A DNA stretch of 64,000 nucleotides from Clostridium peptidivorans. Lineage in GTDB: Bacteria; Bacillota; Clostridia; Clostridiales; Clostridiaceae. Every line of letters begins with the position of its first letter. Position 1 is the stretch's first letter. The DNA is taken from positions 1 to 64,000 of the forward strand of contig NZ_OAOD01000012.1 in the NCBI RefSeq assembly GCF_900205925.1. Direction: 5' to 3'. Under the pieces are notes generated by a model. That model was not told the DNA's origin, made no database searches, and saw only the letters and a list, made by a program, of their open reading frames with translations. Below, one piece after another: positions 1 to 8,665 of this stretch. The translations under genes were made by a program, and so were the position numbers.

Positions 1-172
1 AGAAGCTCTTTATTTCTGACTTTAAAACACCGTAAAGAATTTTCTACTGTCTGAGCGACAGCGAGTTTAGAAAATTTAGGTGGCTTAAAGTCAGAAATAT
101 TAGAGCTTCTTTGTGCAGTAAACCGCTTTCCTAAATGCAAATCTCATACGGTAGCTTCCACATTAAAAATAT
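1..172. repeat. Long-hairpin repeat, family A, copy 1 (cut by window edge)
   Basis: This is the 3' portion of an imperfect palindrome. It carries the apex seen in the other copies (CTGTCTGAGC-N4-GCGAGTTT near 47-69), the arm with TAGAGCTTCT, and a terminal CATTAAAAAT at 161-170. Full copies lie at 2303, 15556, 59107 and 59597. The left arm is outside the window. Confidence 0.8.
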
Positions 173-225
173 CATCTACACATGCTAAAGTAAGAAATTC
201 AGAGAACTGAATTTCTATAATCATT

Positions 226-490
226 TTAAGAATTAGTACATAAAATCTTTTAGGGCGGCAGCCCTGGAGGTTACAAGAACTTACAAGAAATGGATATAAA
301 AGTTTAGCTTGGTATGCTGAAAGGCTCTTGATAAAAATTTGAATGAATAACATTTCACAACCTGTCGGTCTGCGGGCTTATCAGCCCTTTGATAAGTATC
401 AATTTAAAGGGAACTTTCCCCAAAGCGAAATTCCTTCCTTCAGTCAGTAAATGTAAATTCCATACAGTAGGTTCAACATTAAAAATGTTC
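226..490 (+). repeat. Multi-hairpin module, family B, copy 1, with family A right end
   Basis: The module starts with CTTTTAGGGCGGCAGCCC (a GGGC/GCCC hairpin), continues through CTTATCAGCCCTTTGATAAG, and ends with a GGAACTTTC..GCGAAATTCCTT hairpin followed by CCTTCAGTCAGTAA. Positions 452-487 resemble the right end of family A (GTTCAACATTAAAAATG). Similar modules occur at 15377 and 59351. No reading frame is evident. Confidence 0.7.
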
Positions 491-580
491 CAATTTCCTT
501 TGAGTTTGAAATGATTGTAACACATTTTTAAAGTTTTTCTGAATATATTAGTTGTAGTAATAATTTTTAAAGGAAAAATT

Positions 581-2308
581 ATGAGAAATACTAATATTTC
601 AGAAGTTCCATATCAAAGGCCAAATCCCACCGATGAAGAAAGACATACCCAACTTAGGTACACTCTTAATGCTGGAGGAAGACCTGAAGACTATAAAAAC
701 ATAATTGAACTTTTAAGTCCCCCAAAGGATATAACAACTATAGCTCTTAAAAACAGTGGTAAAGGTGTTAAAGTTGCAGTTATAGGGGCTGGAGAAGCTG
801 GCCTTGCTGCTGCATTTGAACTTAAAAAAATAGGATGTGATATTACTATTTTTGAAGCCTCCAACCGTATTGGGGGAAGAGTATATACTCATTACTTCGA
901 TTGTGAAGGGAAATATCCAGTTGAGCTTGGTGCTATGAGAATTCCAGCTTCTCATGAAACTACATGGCATTATATTAACTTGTTTAAACTTAACACAGAT
1001 ATATTTGTCACTAGAAATGTAAATGGACTTTTTTATATTAGAAAGAGATGGGCGAGAAATGACCCTGAAGGCCTTAGTGTTATGCAAAATATATATCCAG
1101 CCTTTAACTTAACTCCTGAAGAAAGAAGAACTCCTTGGCAAGAGTTAGTAGGAAGAATATATAAAAAATATGTATTATCACTGCCACCTGAAATTAGAAG
1201 AGAAATTATTGAAGTTAAGCAAAATTATTCTGATGCAATTAAAAGAATGGATTGGCTAAGTTATGAAATGGCATATGAAAATTCTGGATTAAGCGAAGAT
1301 GCTATTGCTATGTTAAGTTATTTATCAACTTTTGATGTATCATTTTTTAATATTGGATTAATAGAGGTAATGCAAGAAGCATATACTGCCGATTTTTCAT
1401 TTACTTATAGAATTCATGGAGGTATGCAAAATCTTACGGCAGCCTTTTGTAAAGCATTAATGAATAAGAAAAATAGTGCCTATGCAGGAATTAGTTCAAC
1501 TGAACTGGGAAATGTTAATTTTAAAATGAATACTGTAGTTGATGGAATATATAAGAATCCTGATAAGGAAGGAATACTTTTGGAATGTAGAAAAACTCAA
1601 GATGATAGTGTGAAATATGAAAACTTTGATTATATAGTATGTGCTATACCATTTACAAGTCTTAGAAGAGTAAATATTACTCCTTTATTTAGTGTAGACA
1701 AAATGCAGGCCATTGCTTCTTTAAATTATGAAGCTGGACAAAAGACATACTTTTTACTTAAAGAGAGATTTTGGGAAAAGGGAAACAAAAATCAAAGAAT
1801 TGTTGGCGGAAGTACTGGCAGTGATTTGCAAACAATAGCTACTTTTTACCCATCAGATCACTCCATAGCTGTTCCTGGAAAGCTTAATGTTTGGGACTTA
1901 AAGCCAGGAGCATCACCCAATGAACCAGGAGCACTACAGGTGTCCTACAATTGGGCAAGAGATGCTGAAAGAGCTGGTAATAAAAAGATAGACCTTCGTA
2001 TTATGGATTTTATAAAACAAACTGAAGCCATTCATGGACTGCCAAGTGGATATATAGATGAAAATATGATAGATTATGCTTCTATATATTGGCCTAATGT
2101 TCAATATATATGGTCTGGAAGCTGTCTTACAAAGCCTAAGGATAAGATTTTATTTTCATATGTTGTAACTCAGCCTGAAATGAATAATAGAGTTTTCTTT
2201 GCAGGGGAACATATATCTCAAAAGCATGCTTGGATGCAAGGAGCTCTTCAAACAGGAATGCTTGCTGCCAATGGAATCGCAGAACAGATAAAAAAACGAA
2301 AAATTTAA
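581..2308 (+). CDS. Flavin monoamine oxidase family protein (L-amino-acid oxidase-like)
   Basis: This is a 575-residue FAD-dependent amine oxidase. An N-terminal Rossmann motif (VAVIGAGEAGLAAAF, glycines at 69, 71 and 74) is followed by the EASNRIGGRV flavin motif near 92-101. The C-terminal FAGEHISQKHAWMQGAL is the family's second FAD-contacting segment. The family oxidises amines or amino acids to imines with release of peroxide; the substrate cannot be read from sequence. The 60-residue N-terminal extension resembles that of L-amino-acid oxidases. There is no signal peptide. The start is an ATG with AAAGGA nine bases upstream. The gene is monocistronic, and its TAA stop lies inside the terminal repeat of the following hairpin element. 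Confidence 0.85.
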   Translation: MRNTNISEVPYQRPNPTDEERHTQLRYTLNAGGRPEDYKNIIELLSPPKDITTIALKNSGKGVKVAVIGAGEAGLAAAFELKKIGCDITIFEASNRIGGRVYTHYFDCEGKYPVELGAMRIPASHETTWHYINLFKLNTDIFVTRNVNGLFYIRKRWARNDPEGLSVMQNIYPAFNLTPEERRTPWQELVGRIYKKYVLSLPPEIRREIIEVKQNYSDAIKRMDWLSYEMAYENSGLSEDAIAMLSYLSTFDVSFFNIGLIEVMQEAYTADFSFTYRIHGGMQNLTAAFCKALMNKKNSAYAGISSTELGNVNFKMNTVVDGIYKNPDKEGILLECRKTQDDSVKYENFDYIVCAIPFTSLRRVNITPLFSVDKMQAIASLNYEAGQKTYFLLKERFWEKGNKNQRIVGGSTGSDLQTIATFYPSDHSIAVPGKLNVWDLKPGASPNEPGALQVSYNWARDAERAGNKKIDLRIMDFIKQTEAIHGLPSGYIDENMIDYASIYWPNVQYIWSGSCLTKPKDKILFSYVVTQPEMNNRVFFAGEHISQKHAWMQGALQTGMLAANGIAEQIKKRKI

Positions 2309-2531
2309 TGTTGAATTTTCAGTATGGGGTTTGCATTTAGGAAAGCGTTCACTACGCGAAAAAGCTCTAATATTTCTTAGTTTTAAAGCACCTAAGCCTT
2401 CTAAACTCGCTCTGCTCAGACAGTAGAAGGCTTTTAACGGTGTTTTAAACCGAAGAAATAAAGAGCTTTTAGTGCTTGTTCAATGCTTTCTACAATGCAA
2501 ATCCCATACACATATTCAACATTAAATTTTC
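2303..2531. repeat. Long-hairpin repeat, family A, copy 2 (inverted core)
   Basis: TTTAATGTTGAA at the left and TTCAACATTAAA at the right form terminal inverted repeats. Inner arms GTATGGGGTTTGCAT and ATGCAAATCCCATAC pair with one G-U. The apex reads GCTCTGCTCAGACAG, the reverse complement of the orientation at 15556. The left terminus includes the stop codon of the oxidase gene. Confidence 0.85.
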
Positions 2532-2590
2532 TTCATTAAATGCTAACTATTCAGTAGTAACTAAAATATAAACTAAGTTCTTAATAAAAA

Positions 2591-2626
2591 TAACCCCTAA
2601 ACACTGTCAATAGTGATTAGGGGTTA
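2591..2626 (-). terminator. Terminator of the btuFCD operon
   Basis: TAACCCCTAA pairs with TTAGGGGTTA and CACT with AGTG. On the minus strand the hairpin is followed by TTTTTATTAA. It lies directly after the btuD stop codon. Confidence 0.85.
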
Positions 2627-2630
2627 GAAG

Positions 2631-3452
2631 TTAGCGATTAGCAACTTTGGTTTCTCTCACAAGGTTCTTGCTCACTGGTAGTACGTGTGGGTTTCCTGTT
2701 ATAGGATTTTTTATAAGGCACATATCCATATTATATACTTCCTGTAAGTTTCTTTCTGTAAACACATCTTCGACAGATCCATAAGCTTTGATATGTCCAT
2801 TCTTTAATAATATTAAAGAATCACTATACTCTGCTGCTAGGTTAAGGTCGTGAAGTATAGTTATAACAGTAATGTCTTTGCTTAAGAACTTTACAGTGTC
2901 TAGTATTTCAATTTGATGCTGAATATCCAAATTTGATATGGGCTCATCTAGAAGAAGAATATCTGTATCTTGAGCAAGGGCTCTAGCAATTATAACTCTT
3001 TGTCTTTCCCCGCCACTTAGTTCATTTATATTTTTATATTTAAGCTCCCAAGTATTTGTCATTTTCATGGAGTCTTCAACTATTTTAAAATCTCTTTCTT
3101 GTTCATTTTGAAATCTCTTAAGGTAAGGAGCACGGCCCATCATAACTATATCTAGTGCAGTAAAGTCAAAATCAATATTTGTATTTTGTGGAACAGAAGC
3201 TAAATTTTGAGCTAATTCCTTACTAGAAAGTGAATTAATATCATTGTCATCTATATATACTTTTTTATTATCCACAGGAACGGCCCTGGATATATTTTTT
3301 AAAAGCGTTGTTTTCCCAGAACCATTTGGTCCTAAGATAGTATAAAATTTTCCTTTAGTAAATTGTAAATTTATATTATTAAGTATATTCTTACTTCCAT
3401 ATCCATAATTCAAGTCTTTTACAATAAGGGAAAAACAATCTTCAGCAGACAT
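2631..3452 (-). CDS. btuD: Cobalamin ABC transporter ATP-binding protein BtuD
   Basis: This 273-residue ABC ATPase energises import of a corrinoid through BtuC. Walker A GPNGSGKTT is at 41-49, the signature LSGGERQR at 145-152 and Walker B LLLDEP at 166-171. The H-loop ILHDLNLAAEYSD is typical of the FecE/BtuD group. It is the last gene of btuF-btuC-btuD: the ATG of btuD overlaps the last base of btuC, implying translational coupling. The family also serves ferric siderophores and haem; the cobalamin assignment rests on the cobalamin riboswitch upstream of the operon. Confidence 0.88.
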   Translation of the reverse strand: MSAEDCFSLIVKDLNYGYGSKNILNNINLQFTKGKFYTILGPNGSGKTTLLKNISRAVPVDNKKVYIDDNDINSLSSKELAQNLASVPQNTNIDFDFTALDIVMMGRAPYLKRFQNEQERDFKIVEDSMKMTNTWELKYKNINELSGGERQRVIIARALAQDTDILLLDEPISNLDIQHQIEILDTVKFLSKDITVITILHDLNLAAEYSDSLILLKNGHIKAYGSVEDVFTERNLQEVYNMDMCLIKNPITGNPHVLPVSKNLVRETKVANR

Positions 3453-4504
3453 TAACTCACCTTCTTTTTATTTGTTATTAATAAATATATAAAGTAAGGA
3501 GCTCCAAATACAGAAGTTATAGCTCCCACTGGAATTTCAGCAGGTGGTACCAAAGTTCTAGCTAAAGTATCAGCTATTATCATAAATATAGCACCGCCTA
3601 TAGTTGAAAATGGAAGAAGGGTTCTATGATCTGGCCCTACAAGCAATCTTATCATATGAGGAATAATAAGACCTACAAAGCCTATTATTCCACTTACAGA
3701 AACACAAGCAGCTACAATTATAGAGGATATTACAAGTAATATTTTTTTTACTTTATCAACGTCAACACCAAGGCTTGAAGCTGTTTCATCACCTGTAAGC
3801 ATTATATTTAAATCACGAGCATATATAATCATTAGTGTGCATCCTAGTACTATAAAAGGCAATAAGGATAATACTTGTTGCCAGTTTGCTGAAGCTATAC
3901 TTCCCATAGTCCAAAATACTATTTGTTCTACCTGCTCTCTATTAAATATCATTATGAGTGAAATTAGAGAGGATAATAGAAAACTTACAGATACTCCAGC
4001 CAGTAGAAGTACATTGGTTGGAATCTTTGTACCTGTTTTAGCTATACTGTATACTATTATAGTAGTGAGTATAGCCCCGAAAAATGCAAATACAGTTACA
4101 AGGTTCACTCCTAAAAATGTAAATTGAAGACCCATAACTATTGCAATGGAGGCTCCCAAAGCTGCTCCTGATGAAATTCCAAGGACATATGGATCTGCCA
4201 TAGGATTTTTAAATATAGCCTGAAATGAAGCTCCTACCACAGATAGTCCTGCACCTATAAGTGCAGCCATAAATATTCTTGGAAGTCTTATGTTTGTTAT
4301 AATAAGAACTTGAGTATTTGATACATTACTTAAATCTATAAAGGCACCAATGAAGGGGATTTTAGATAAAAGTATTTTCATAGTTTGAATAAATGTTATA
4401 TTAGCAACACCTAAAGTGCTAGATAGTATTATTAGCACAAATAAAATAGCTATAGTTATTAAAAGTAATGTTCTATAGTAAATTCTTTTTCTGTCAAAAG
4501 ACAT
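3452..4504 (-). CDS. btuC: Cobalamin ABC transporter permease BtuC
   Basis: This 350-residue FecCD/BtuC-family permease has about ten hydrophobic segments. The family hallmarks NIRLPRIFMAALIGAGLSVV and the GFVGLIIPHMIRLL coupling region are present, as is the terminal SVFGAPYFIYLL. It forms the membrane channel of the importer with BtuD, receiving substrate from the lipoprotein BtuF. It follows btuF after a 28-bp gap containing a GGGGG ribosome binding site and overlaps btuD by one base. Length is normal for the family. Substrate is inferred from the riboswitch, not from the permease sequence. Confidence 0.88.
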   Translation of the reverse strand: MSFDRKRIYYRTLLLITIAILFVLIILSSTLGVANITFIQTMKILLSKIPFIGAFIDLSNVSNTQVLIITNIRLPRIFMAALIGAGLSVVGASFQAIFKNPMADPYVLGISSGAALGASIAIVMGLQFTFLGVNLVTVFAFFGAILTTIIVYSIAKTGTKIPTNVLLLAGVSVSFLLSSLISLIMIFNREQVEQIVFWTMGSIASANWQQVLSLLPFIVLGCTLMIIYARDLNIMLTGDETASSLGVDVDKVKKILLVISSIIVAACVSVSGIIGFVGLIIPHMIRLLVGPDHRTLLPFSTIGGAIFMIIADTLARTLVPPAEIPVGAITSVFGAPYFIYLLITNKKKVS

Positions 4505-4532
4505 TAAAATCCCCCCATTAGATAATTAAAAA

Positions 4533-5489
4533 CTATTTAAATGCTTCAGGGTGAAGAATTTTCGCCATAGCTTCAAGTCCATCAGCAAGTCTTGGTCCCT
4601 GTCTATCAAGCATATTGTTATCTATTTCAAATAGGTTTCCTTTTTTAATAGCATCTAAATCTTTATAGCCTTTAGCTTCTTGAAGTCTTTTCTTGTAATC
4701 AAAATATACAGGACATATAACTATATCTGGATTTTTTTCTAATACTTTTTCTACACTGTATTTCCAGTTAACAGCATCTTTAGCTACGTTTTTACCGCCA
4801 GCCATAGTTATAATTTTATCTATAAATGTATCCGCTCCAGCAGTAAAATCTCCATATGAACCAAAATCTATAACGTAGTAAACTGATGGAGTTCCTTTTC
4901 CTGCAACCTTTTGCTTAACATATTCAACTTTTTTCTTCATATTGCTTATTACTTCAAAGGCTTTATCATTTGCGTTTAAAACTTCACCTAATTTTTCAAT
5001 AGTATTATAAGCACCTTCGAAATTTTCTTCTCCATAAAGAACTACTACTTTTACTCCTAAAGATTGAAGTTTTTCTAATGTTTCCTTTGGAAAATGAGTT
5101 GAACCTATAACTAAATCGGGTTTTAAGTCCACAATTTTTTCTATGTTAGGCTGCTCTAGCGTACCTATGGATTGTATATTCTTTACTTCTTTAGGGAAAT
5201 CACAAAAATCTGTTCTTCCTATTAATTTATCCATTTTTCCTAGATAGTATATTGTTTCTGTAATGTTTGGTCCTACAGATATTATCCTTTGTGGTTCTTT
5301 ATCTATAGTTACGTTTCTACCAGATGAATCTTTAATAGTTAAAGGATATTTTGTTTTGTCTTTTTTTTCTACAGTAGCATTTTCTTTATTATCTTTGGTG
5401 GCATTTTTGTTATTACCACAGCCAACAAAGGAAAATGCTAAAACAAAAGTTAAAATTATTGCAGATAATTTTTTGAACTTATTGTGCAT
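4533..5489 (-). CDS. btuF: Cobalamin-binding lipoprotein BtuF (ABC substrate-binding protein)
   Basis: This 318-residue periplasmic-binding-protein type III fold is anchored as a lipoprotein. The signal peptide ends in FSFVGC with Cys24 as the lipidation site, followed by a charged linker rich in Asn, Lys and Glu. The motif QRIISVGPNITETIYYLG and PNIEKIVDLKPDLVIG are typical of BtuF-type proteins. It captures a corrinoid outside the cell and delivers it to BtuC. It is the first gene after the cobalamin riboswitch, with a GGAGG-like site just before the ATG. Cobinamide or another corrinoid could equally be the ligand. Confidence 0.87.
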   Translation of the reverse strand: MHNKFKKLSAIILTFVLAFSFVGCGNNKNATKDNKENATVEKKDKTKYPLTIKDSSGRNVTIDKEPQRIISVGPNITETIYYLGKMDKLIGRTDFCDFPKEVKNIQSIGTLEQPNIEKIVDLKPDLVIGSTHFPKETLEKLQSLGVKVVVLYGEENFEGAYNTIEKLGEVLNANDKAFEVISNMKKKVEYVKQKVAGKGTPSVYYVIDFGSYGDFTAGADTFIDKIITMAGGKNVAKDAVNWKYSVEKVLEKNPDIVICPVYFDYKKRLQEAKGYKDLDAIKKGNLFEIDNNMLDRQGPRLADGLEAMAKILHPEAFK

Positions 5490-5532
5490 TTAGAAGTTCC
5501 TCCTTATGGTATATATATGTATAAATAAAAAA

Positions 5533-5555
5533 CCATTATCTTATTAAGATAATGG
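5533..5555 (-). terminator. Expression-platform terminator of the cobalamin riboswitch
   Basis: CCATTATCTTAATAAGATAATGG (minus strand, 23 bases in two arms) is followed by TTTTTTATTTAT. It lies between the aptamer and btuF, so ligand binding is expected to favour termination. Confidence 0.8.
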
Positions 5556-5579
5556 AGTTCTTTTACAGGACTACCATTA

Positions 5580-5762
5580 GCTTATCCACGTAAGCTAAAT
5601 GAGCTGTATTTACAGGCAGGTATCCTGGCTTAGATTCATCGCATATTAACGCCTTCCCCCATTGAGTGGCATAATGCTAATATACTCATCTTCACAGTGG
5701 CGGGACCGCAGAAGTATTTAACTTCTTTCCCATTTAATCCATTTGGAACCTATAAATTTTAT
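5580..5762 (-). promoter_or_regulatory. Cobalamin riboswitch controlling btuFCD
   Basis: On the minus strand the conserved cobalamin aptamer blocks appear in order: TGGGAAAGAAG, GCGGTCCCGCCACTGTGA, AATGGGGGAAGGCG, then AAGCCAGGATACCTGCCTG (the B12-box region). A strong hairpin with a T tract follows before the btuF start. The arrangement predicts transcription attenuation when cobalamin is plentiful. Confidence 0.95.
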
Positions 5763-5769
5763 ATATTAA

Positions 5770-6081
5770 ATTATATCATAATATTTGACTAAAAGTTATA
5801 TAAAACTTAAATTTATGACTTTATTATATGTAGTATTTCCATATAATTTTAATTTTATTATAACCAGAGTTGAGTTTAACATTTATAATATTATATGTCA
5901 AGATAACAGGATTAAATACATGAATATGTTTTCATAGAAAGTTTTTTGCTAATTATTACTTTAAATTTAAATGTGTACTTGCATTTATTTTTTTACGTTG
6001 ATAAAATTAACATTAATTAAAAACTCGTGTTTTAAAATTCTGGTAACTTAAAATTGATGACTAATAAAAGGAGTATATATT
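5770..6081. other. AT-rich divergent intergenic region
   Basis: This holds the promoters for btuFCD (leftward) and the PduX-like gene (rightward), but I cannot place them confidently in such AT-rich sequence. A good ribosome binding site (AAAAGGAG) lies just before 6082. No hairpin, repeat or conserved RNA was recognised. Confidence 0.5.
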
Positions 6082-6909
6082 ATGGAAGCAACAACTCTTT
6101 ATCCAGGTAGTATTGGAGAAATAGTTCAAGGAAAATATAATGGAATAGATGTATTATGTTCATGTCCCATAAATCTTTTTACTGAAGTAAAAGTATGGGA
6201 AAGTAAATTTCCACATGTTAAAAATAGGTATAGTAAATCCTCAAAGTTTTTAAGAAATATACTTACAGAATGGGGAGAGAAGCAATATATAGATACTTTG
6301 GATATATTTATTAAATCCTCTATAACAAGAGGAAAGGGATTTGCTAGTAGTACAGCTGATTTATGTGCACTTTATCACTCCTTAATTAAATTATTTAATA
6401 GACCTTTTAGTAAGCAAGAGCTTGTGAGAAATTGTATAGCCATAGAACCTACAGATAGCATAATATTTAAGGAACTTTGTGTATTTGATTATAAAAACGG
6501 AATGTATACTGAAGAGTTAGGTAAGTATTTAGAGTTTGACATATTAGTATTTGAAGGAAACAAAACAATAAATACCATTGAATTTAATAATAAAAAATTA
6601 CCACCTCTTAGCAATATTGATGATTTAATTCCCATTTTAAAAGATGGAATTAAAACTCAAGATATAAAAAAGATTGCTCATTGTTCTACTGAAAGTATTA
6701 TAAGAAATGAGAAAAGGCTTTCTTATGAGATACTTCCTACTATATGTAATATATGTGAAGAATTAGAGGGGTATGGCATAATTGGAGCCCATAGTGGAGA
6801 TGCCCTAGGAATAATATACGAAAAGGACGTAAATTTAAGTATTTTATCAAAATATAAGGATGAGCTTAAAAATTATAAAACATATTCACTTAAAACTATT
6901 AAATTATAA
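6082..6909 (+). CDS. pduX: GHMP kinase, PduX-like L-threonine kinase
   Basis: This 275-residue GHMP-family kinase opens with YPGSIGEIVQG, the variant N-terminus typical of PduX. The ATP-binding motif GKGFASSTAD is at 84-93. PduX phosphorylates L-threonine to O-phosphothreonine, the precursor of the aminopropanol linker of cobalamin. The C-terminal YGIIGAHSGDALGIIY matches the third GHMP motif region. It stands alone, transcribed divergently from the cobalamin importer, which supports a corrinoid role. The substrate is inferred from the family and this context. Confidence 0.78.
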   Translation: MEATTLYPGSIGEIVQGKYNGIDVLCSCPINLFTEVKVWESKFPHVKNRYSKSSKFLRNILTEWGEKQYIDTLDIFIKSSITRGKGFASSTADLCALYHSLIKLFNRPFSKQELVRNCIAIEPTDSIIFKELCVFDYKNGMYTEELGKYLEFDILVFEGNKTINTIEFNNKKLPPLSNIDDLIPILKDGIKTQDIKKIAHCSTESIIRNEKRLSYEILPTICNICEELEGYGIIGAHSGDALGIIYEKDVNLSILSKYKDELKNYKTYSLKTIKL

Positions 6910-7220
6910 AACAAATTTCATTTTTAAGCATTTAAATACATATAAAATTATTGAATGTAAAAGATTACATAGATAAATGAGAATTGTGTAGAAAAAAGAA
7001 GAAAAAAGAAGTAAGTTTCACATAAGTAAAGATAAGTTCCTTTTAAGTAAGGTTCTATGTTTGCTTAATAAGTGCTTTTTCTATAAAATAATATAAATTT
7101 AGACGGTATAAATTTCATACAAAAAAGTATTGATGGAAATAAGTACCATGGAACGTAAATATACCTTTCGTACATTGTTTGGATGAGAGGTTTTTTTATT
7201 TCAAAACAGGGGGGCATTTT
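6910..7220. other. AT-rich leader upstream of brnQ
   Basis: No gene is visible. Just before brnQ a weak hairpin (ACCTTTC at about 7163 pairing with GAGAGGT near 7185, then a T run) overlaps the region preceding the ribosome binding site and might be an attenuator, but the loop is long. No T-box sequence was found. A TTG in frame at 7179 lies inside this hairpin and is not favoured as the start. Confidence 0.35.
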
Positions 7221-8543
7221 ATGAGTATTAAAAAGGATAATAAAAATATAATTATCACAGGGTTTGCACTTTTTTCTATGTTTTTTGGAGCAGGTAATTT
7301 AATATTTCCACCAACACTTGGTTTTATATCAGGGGACAAATGGATATTTACTATGATAGGTTTTTTGCTTACCTGCATAAGTTTGCCGCTTCTTGGGGTA
7401 GTAGCAGTAGCTTTATGTGGAGGAAGTACAGAAAAATTAACGAGTAAAGTAGGAAATAAATTTGGTAAGTTTCTTTGCTCAATAATAATGCTTTCTATAG
7501 GACCATTATTTTGTATTCCAAGAACAGGAGCCTCAACCTTTGAATTGGGAGTTCAACCAATGTTCCCAAATGCTAATCCTGTAATAGTATCAGTAATTTA
7601 TTTTGCGATAACACTAATCTTTGTATTAAATGAAAGTAATGTAGTAGACAGGGTAGGGGCAGTACTTACGCCATTTTTACTTATATCGCTTTTGGTAATA
7701 ATAGTAAAAGGGATTTTCTTTCCTATGGGTGAAGCAATAAGTACTGATATAGCACTGCCTTTTTCAAGAGGATTTACTGAAGGATATCAAACTATGGATG
7801 CCTTAGGATCTATAATAATGGCGCAAATGGTGGTAGGAGATTTAATAGCCAAAGGATATAAAAATAAAAAAGAACAAATTTCTATTACAATAAAATCAGG
7901 CATAGTTTCAGCAGTATGTTTAACAATTGTATATGGTGGACTTTTATATATAGGAGCTACTGCAAGTGGTATGTTTGGCAAAGATGTTTCAAGAACAGCT
8001 CTTCTTATAGGGATAACATCTAACATACTTGGACCTTCAAGTAAGTTGATTTTTGGAGCGGCAATTTCAATTGCATGCTTAACTACTGCAATAGGACTTA
8101 CTGCAACAGCTGGAAATTACTTTAGCAATCTTACTCACGGCAAATTAAGTTATAAATTAGTAGTTACTTTAATATGTATATTTAGTGCTGTTATTTCAAA
8201 TTACGGAGTAGAAACTATAATTAATTTTGCTGTGCCAGTACTAGTTGCTGCATATCCTGTGGTAATAGTTCTAATAGTTATGAACTTACTTAATAAATAT
8301 ATTGAAGATGCATACATTTACAAAGGTGCAGTTTATACAACTTTAGTTATAAGTCTTGTAAATTCACTTAGTACTTTAAATATAAATATACCTTATGTTA
8401 CCTATTATATAAATAAATTACCGATGTCTGCTCAAGGATTTGGATGGATAATACCATGTATATTAGGAGCTTTACTAGGAAGTTTATATAGTAGAAGTAG
8501 AAAAACACCTTCTGTGCTAGAAGAAATCAATCAGAAATCTTGA
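7221..8543 (+). CDS. brnQ: Branched-chain amino acid transporter, LIVCS/BrnQ family
   Basis: This is a 440-residue, about 12-helix sodium-coupled carrier for leucine, isoleucine and valine. The N-terminus (ALFSMFFGAGNLIFPPTLG) is the diagnostic family motif, and GPLFCIPRTGASTFELG follows near residue 95. The ATG at 7221 is preceded by GGGGGG seven bases upstream, which favours it over an in-frame TTG at 7179 lacking such a site. The gene is monocistronic and followed by a strong terminator. Length and helix pattern are normal for the family. Confidence 0.92.
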   Translation: MSIKKDNKNIIITGFALFSMFFGAGNLIFPPTLGFISGDKWIFTMIGFLLTCISLPLLGVVAVALCGGSTEKLTSKVGNKFGKFLCSIIMLSIGPLFCIPRTGASTFELGVQPMFPNANPVIVSVIYFAITLIFVLNESNVVDRVGAVLTPFLLISLLVIIVKGIFFPMGEAISTDIALPFSRGFTEGYQTMDALGSIIMAQMVVGDLIAKGYKNKKEQISITIKSGIVSAVCLTIVYGGLLYIGATASGMFGKDVSRTALLIGITSNILGPSSKLIFGAAISIACLTTAIGLTATAGNYFSNLTHGKLSYKLVVTLICIFSAVISNYGVETIINFAVPVLVAAYPVVIVLIVMNLLNKYIEDAYIYKGAVYTTLVISLVNSLSTLNINIPYVTYYINKLPMSAQGFGWIIPCILGALLGSLYSRSRKTPSVLEEINQKS

Positions 8544-8557
8544 TTTTAGATTTAAAT

Positions 8558-8590
8558 TAAAACCCACGGTAATATCCCGCGGGTTTTAAT
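8558..8590 (+). terminator. Terminator of brnQ
   Basis: AAAACCCACGG pairs with CCGCGGGTTTT around a short AT loop, with one mismatch, followed by AATTTTTAAT. Confidence 0.8.
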
Positions 8591-8665
8591 TTTTAATAAT
8601 GTTTAAGTAAATTATTATATTCCACCTGCATATTATGTATTAATAAGTAATGGGAGGAATGCTTT

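Noticed and set aside
144-353. 69-codon minus-strand ORF in the repeat region
   Set aside because: It spans the junction of two hairpin repeats and has no ribosome binding site; repeat structure explains the sequence.
713-1087. Minus-strand ORF of 124 codons inside the amine oxidase gene
   Set aside because: It overlaps a well-supported gene, has no ribosome binding site and shows no recognisable protein features; it is a shadow frame.
7000-7220. Possible T-box or amino acid leader upstream of brnQ
   Set aside because: The T-box consensus and a clear specifier hairpin are absent. Only one weak hairpin before the start was found.
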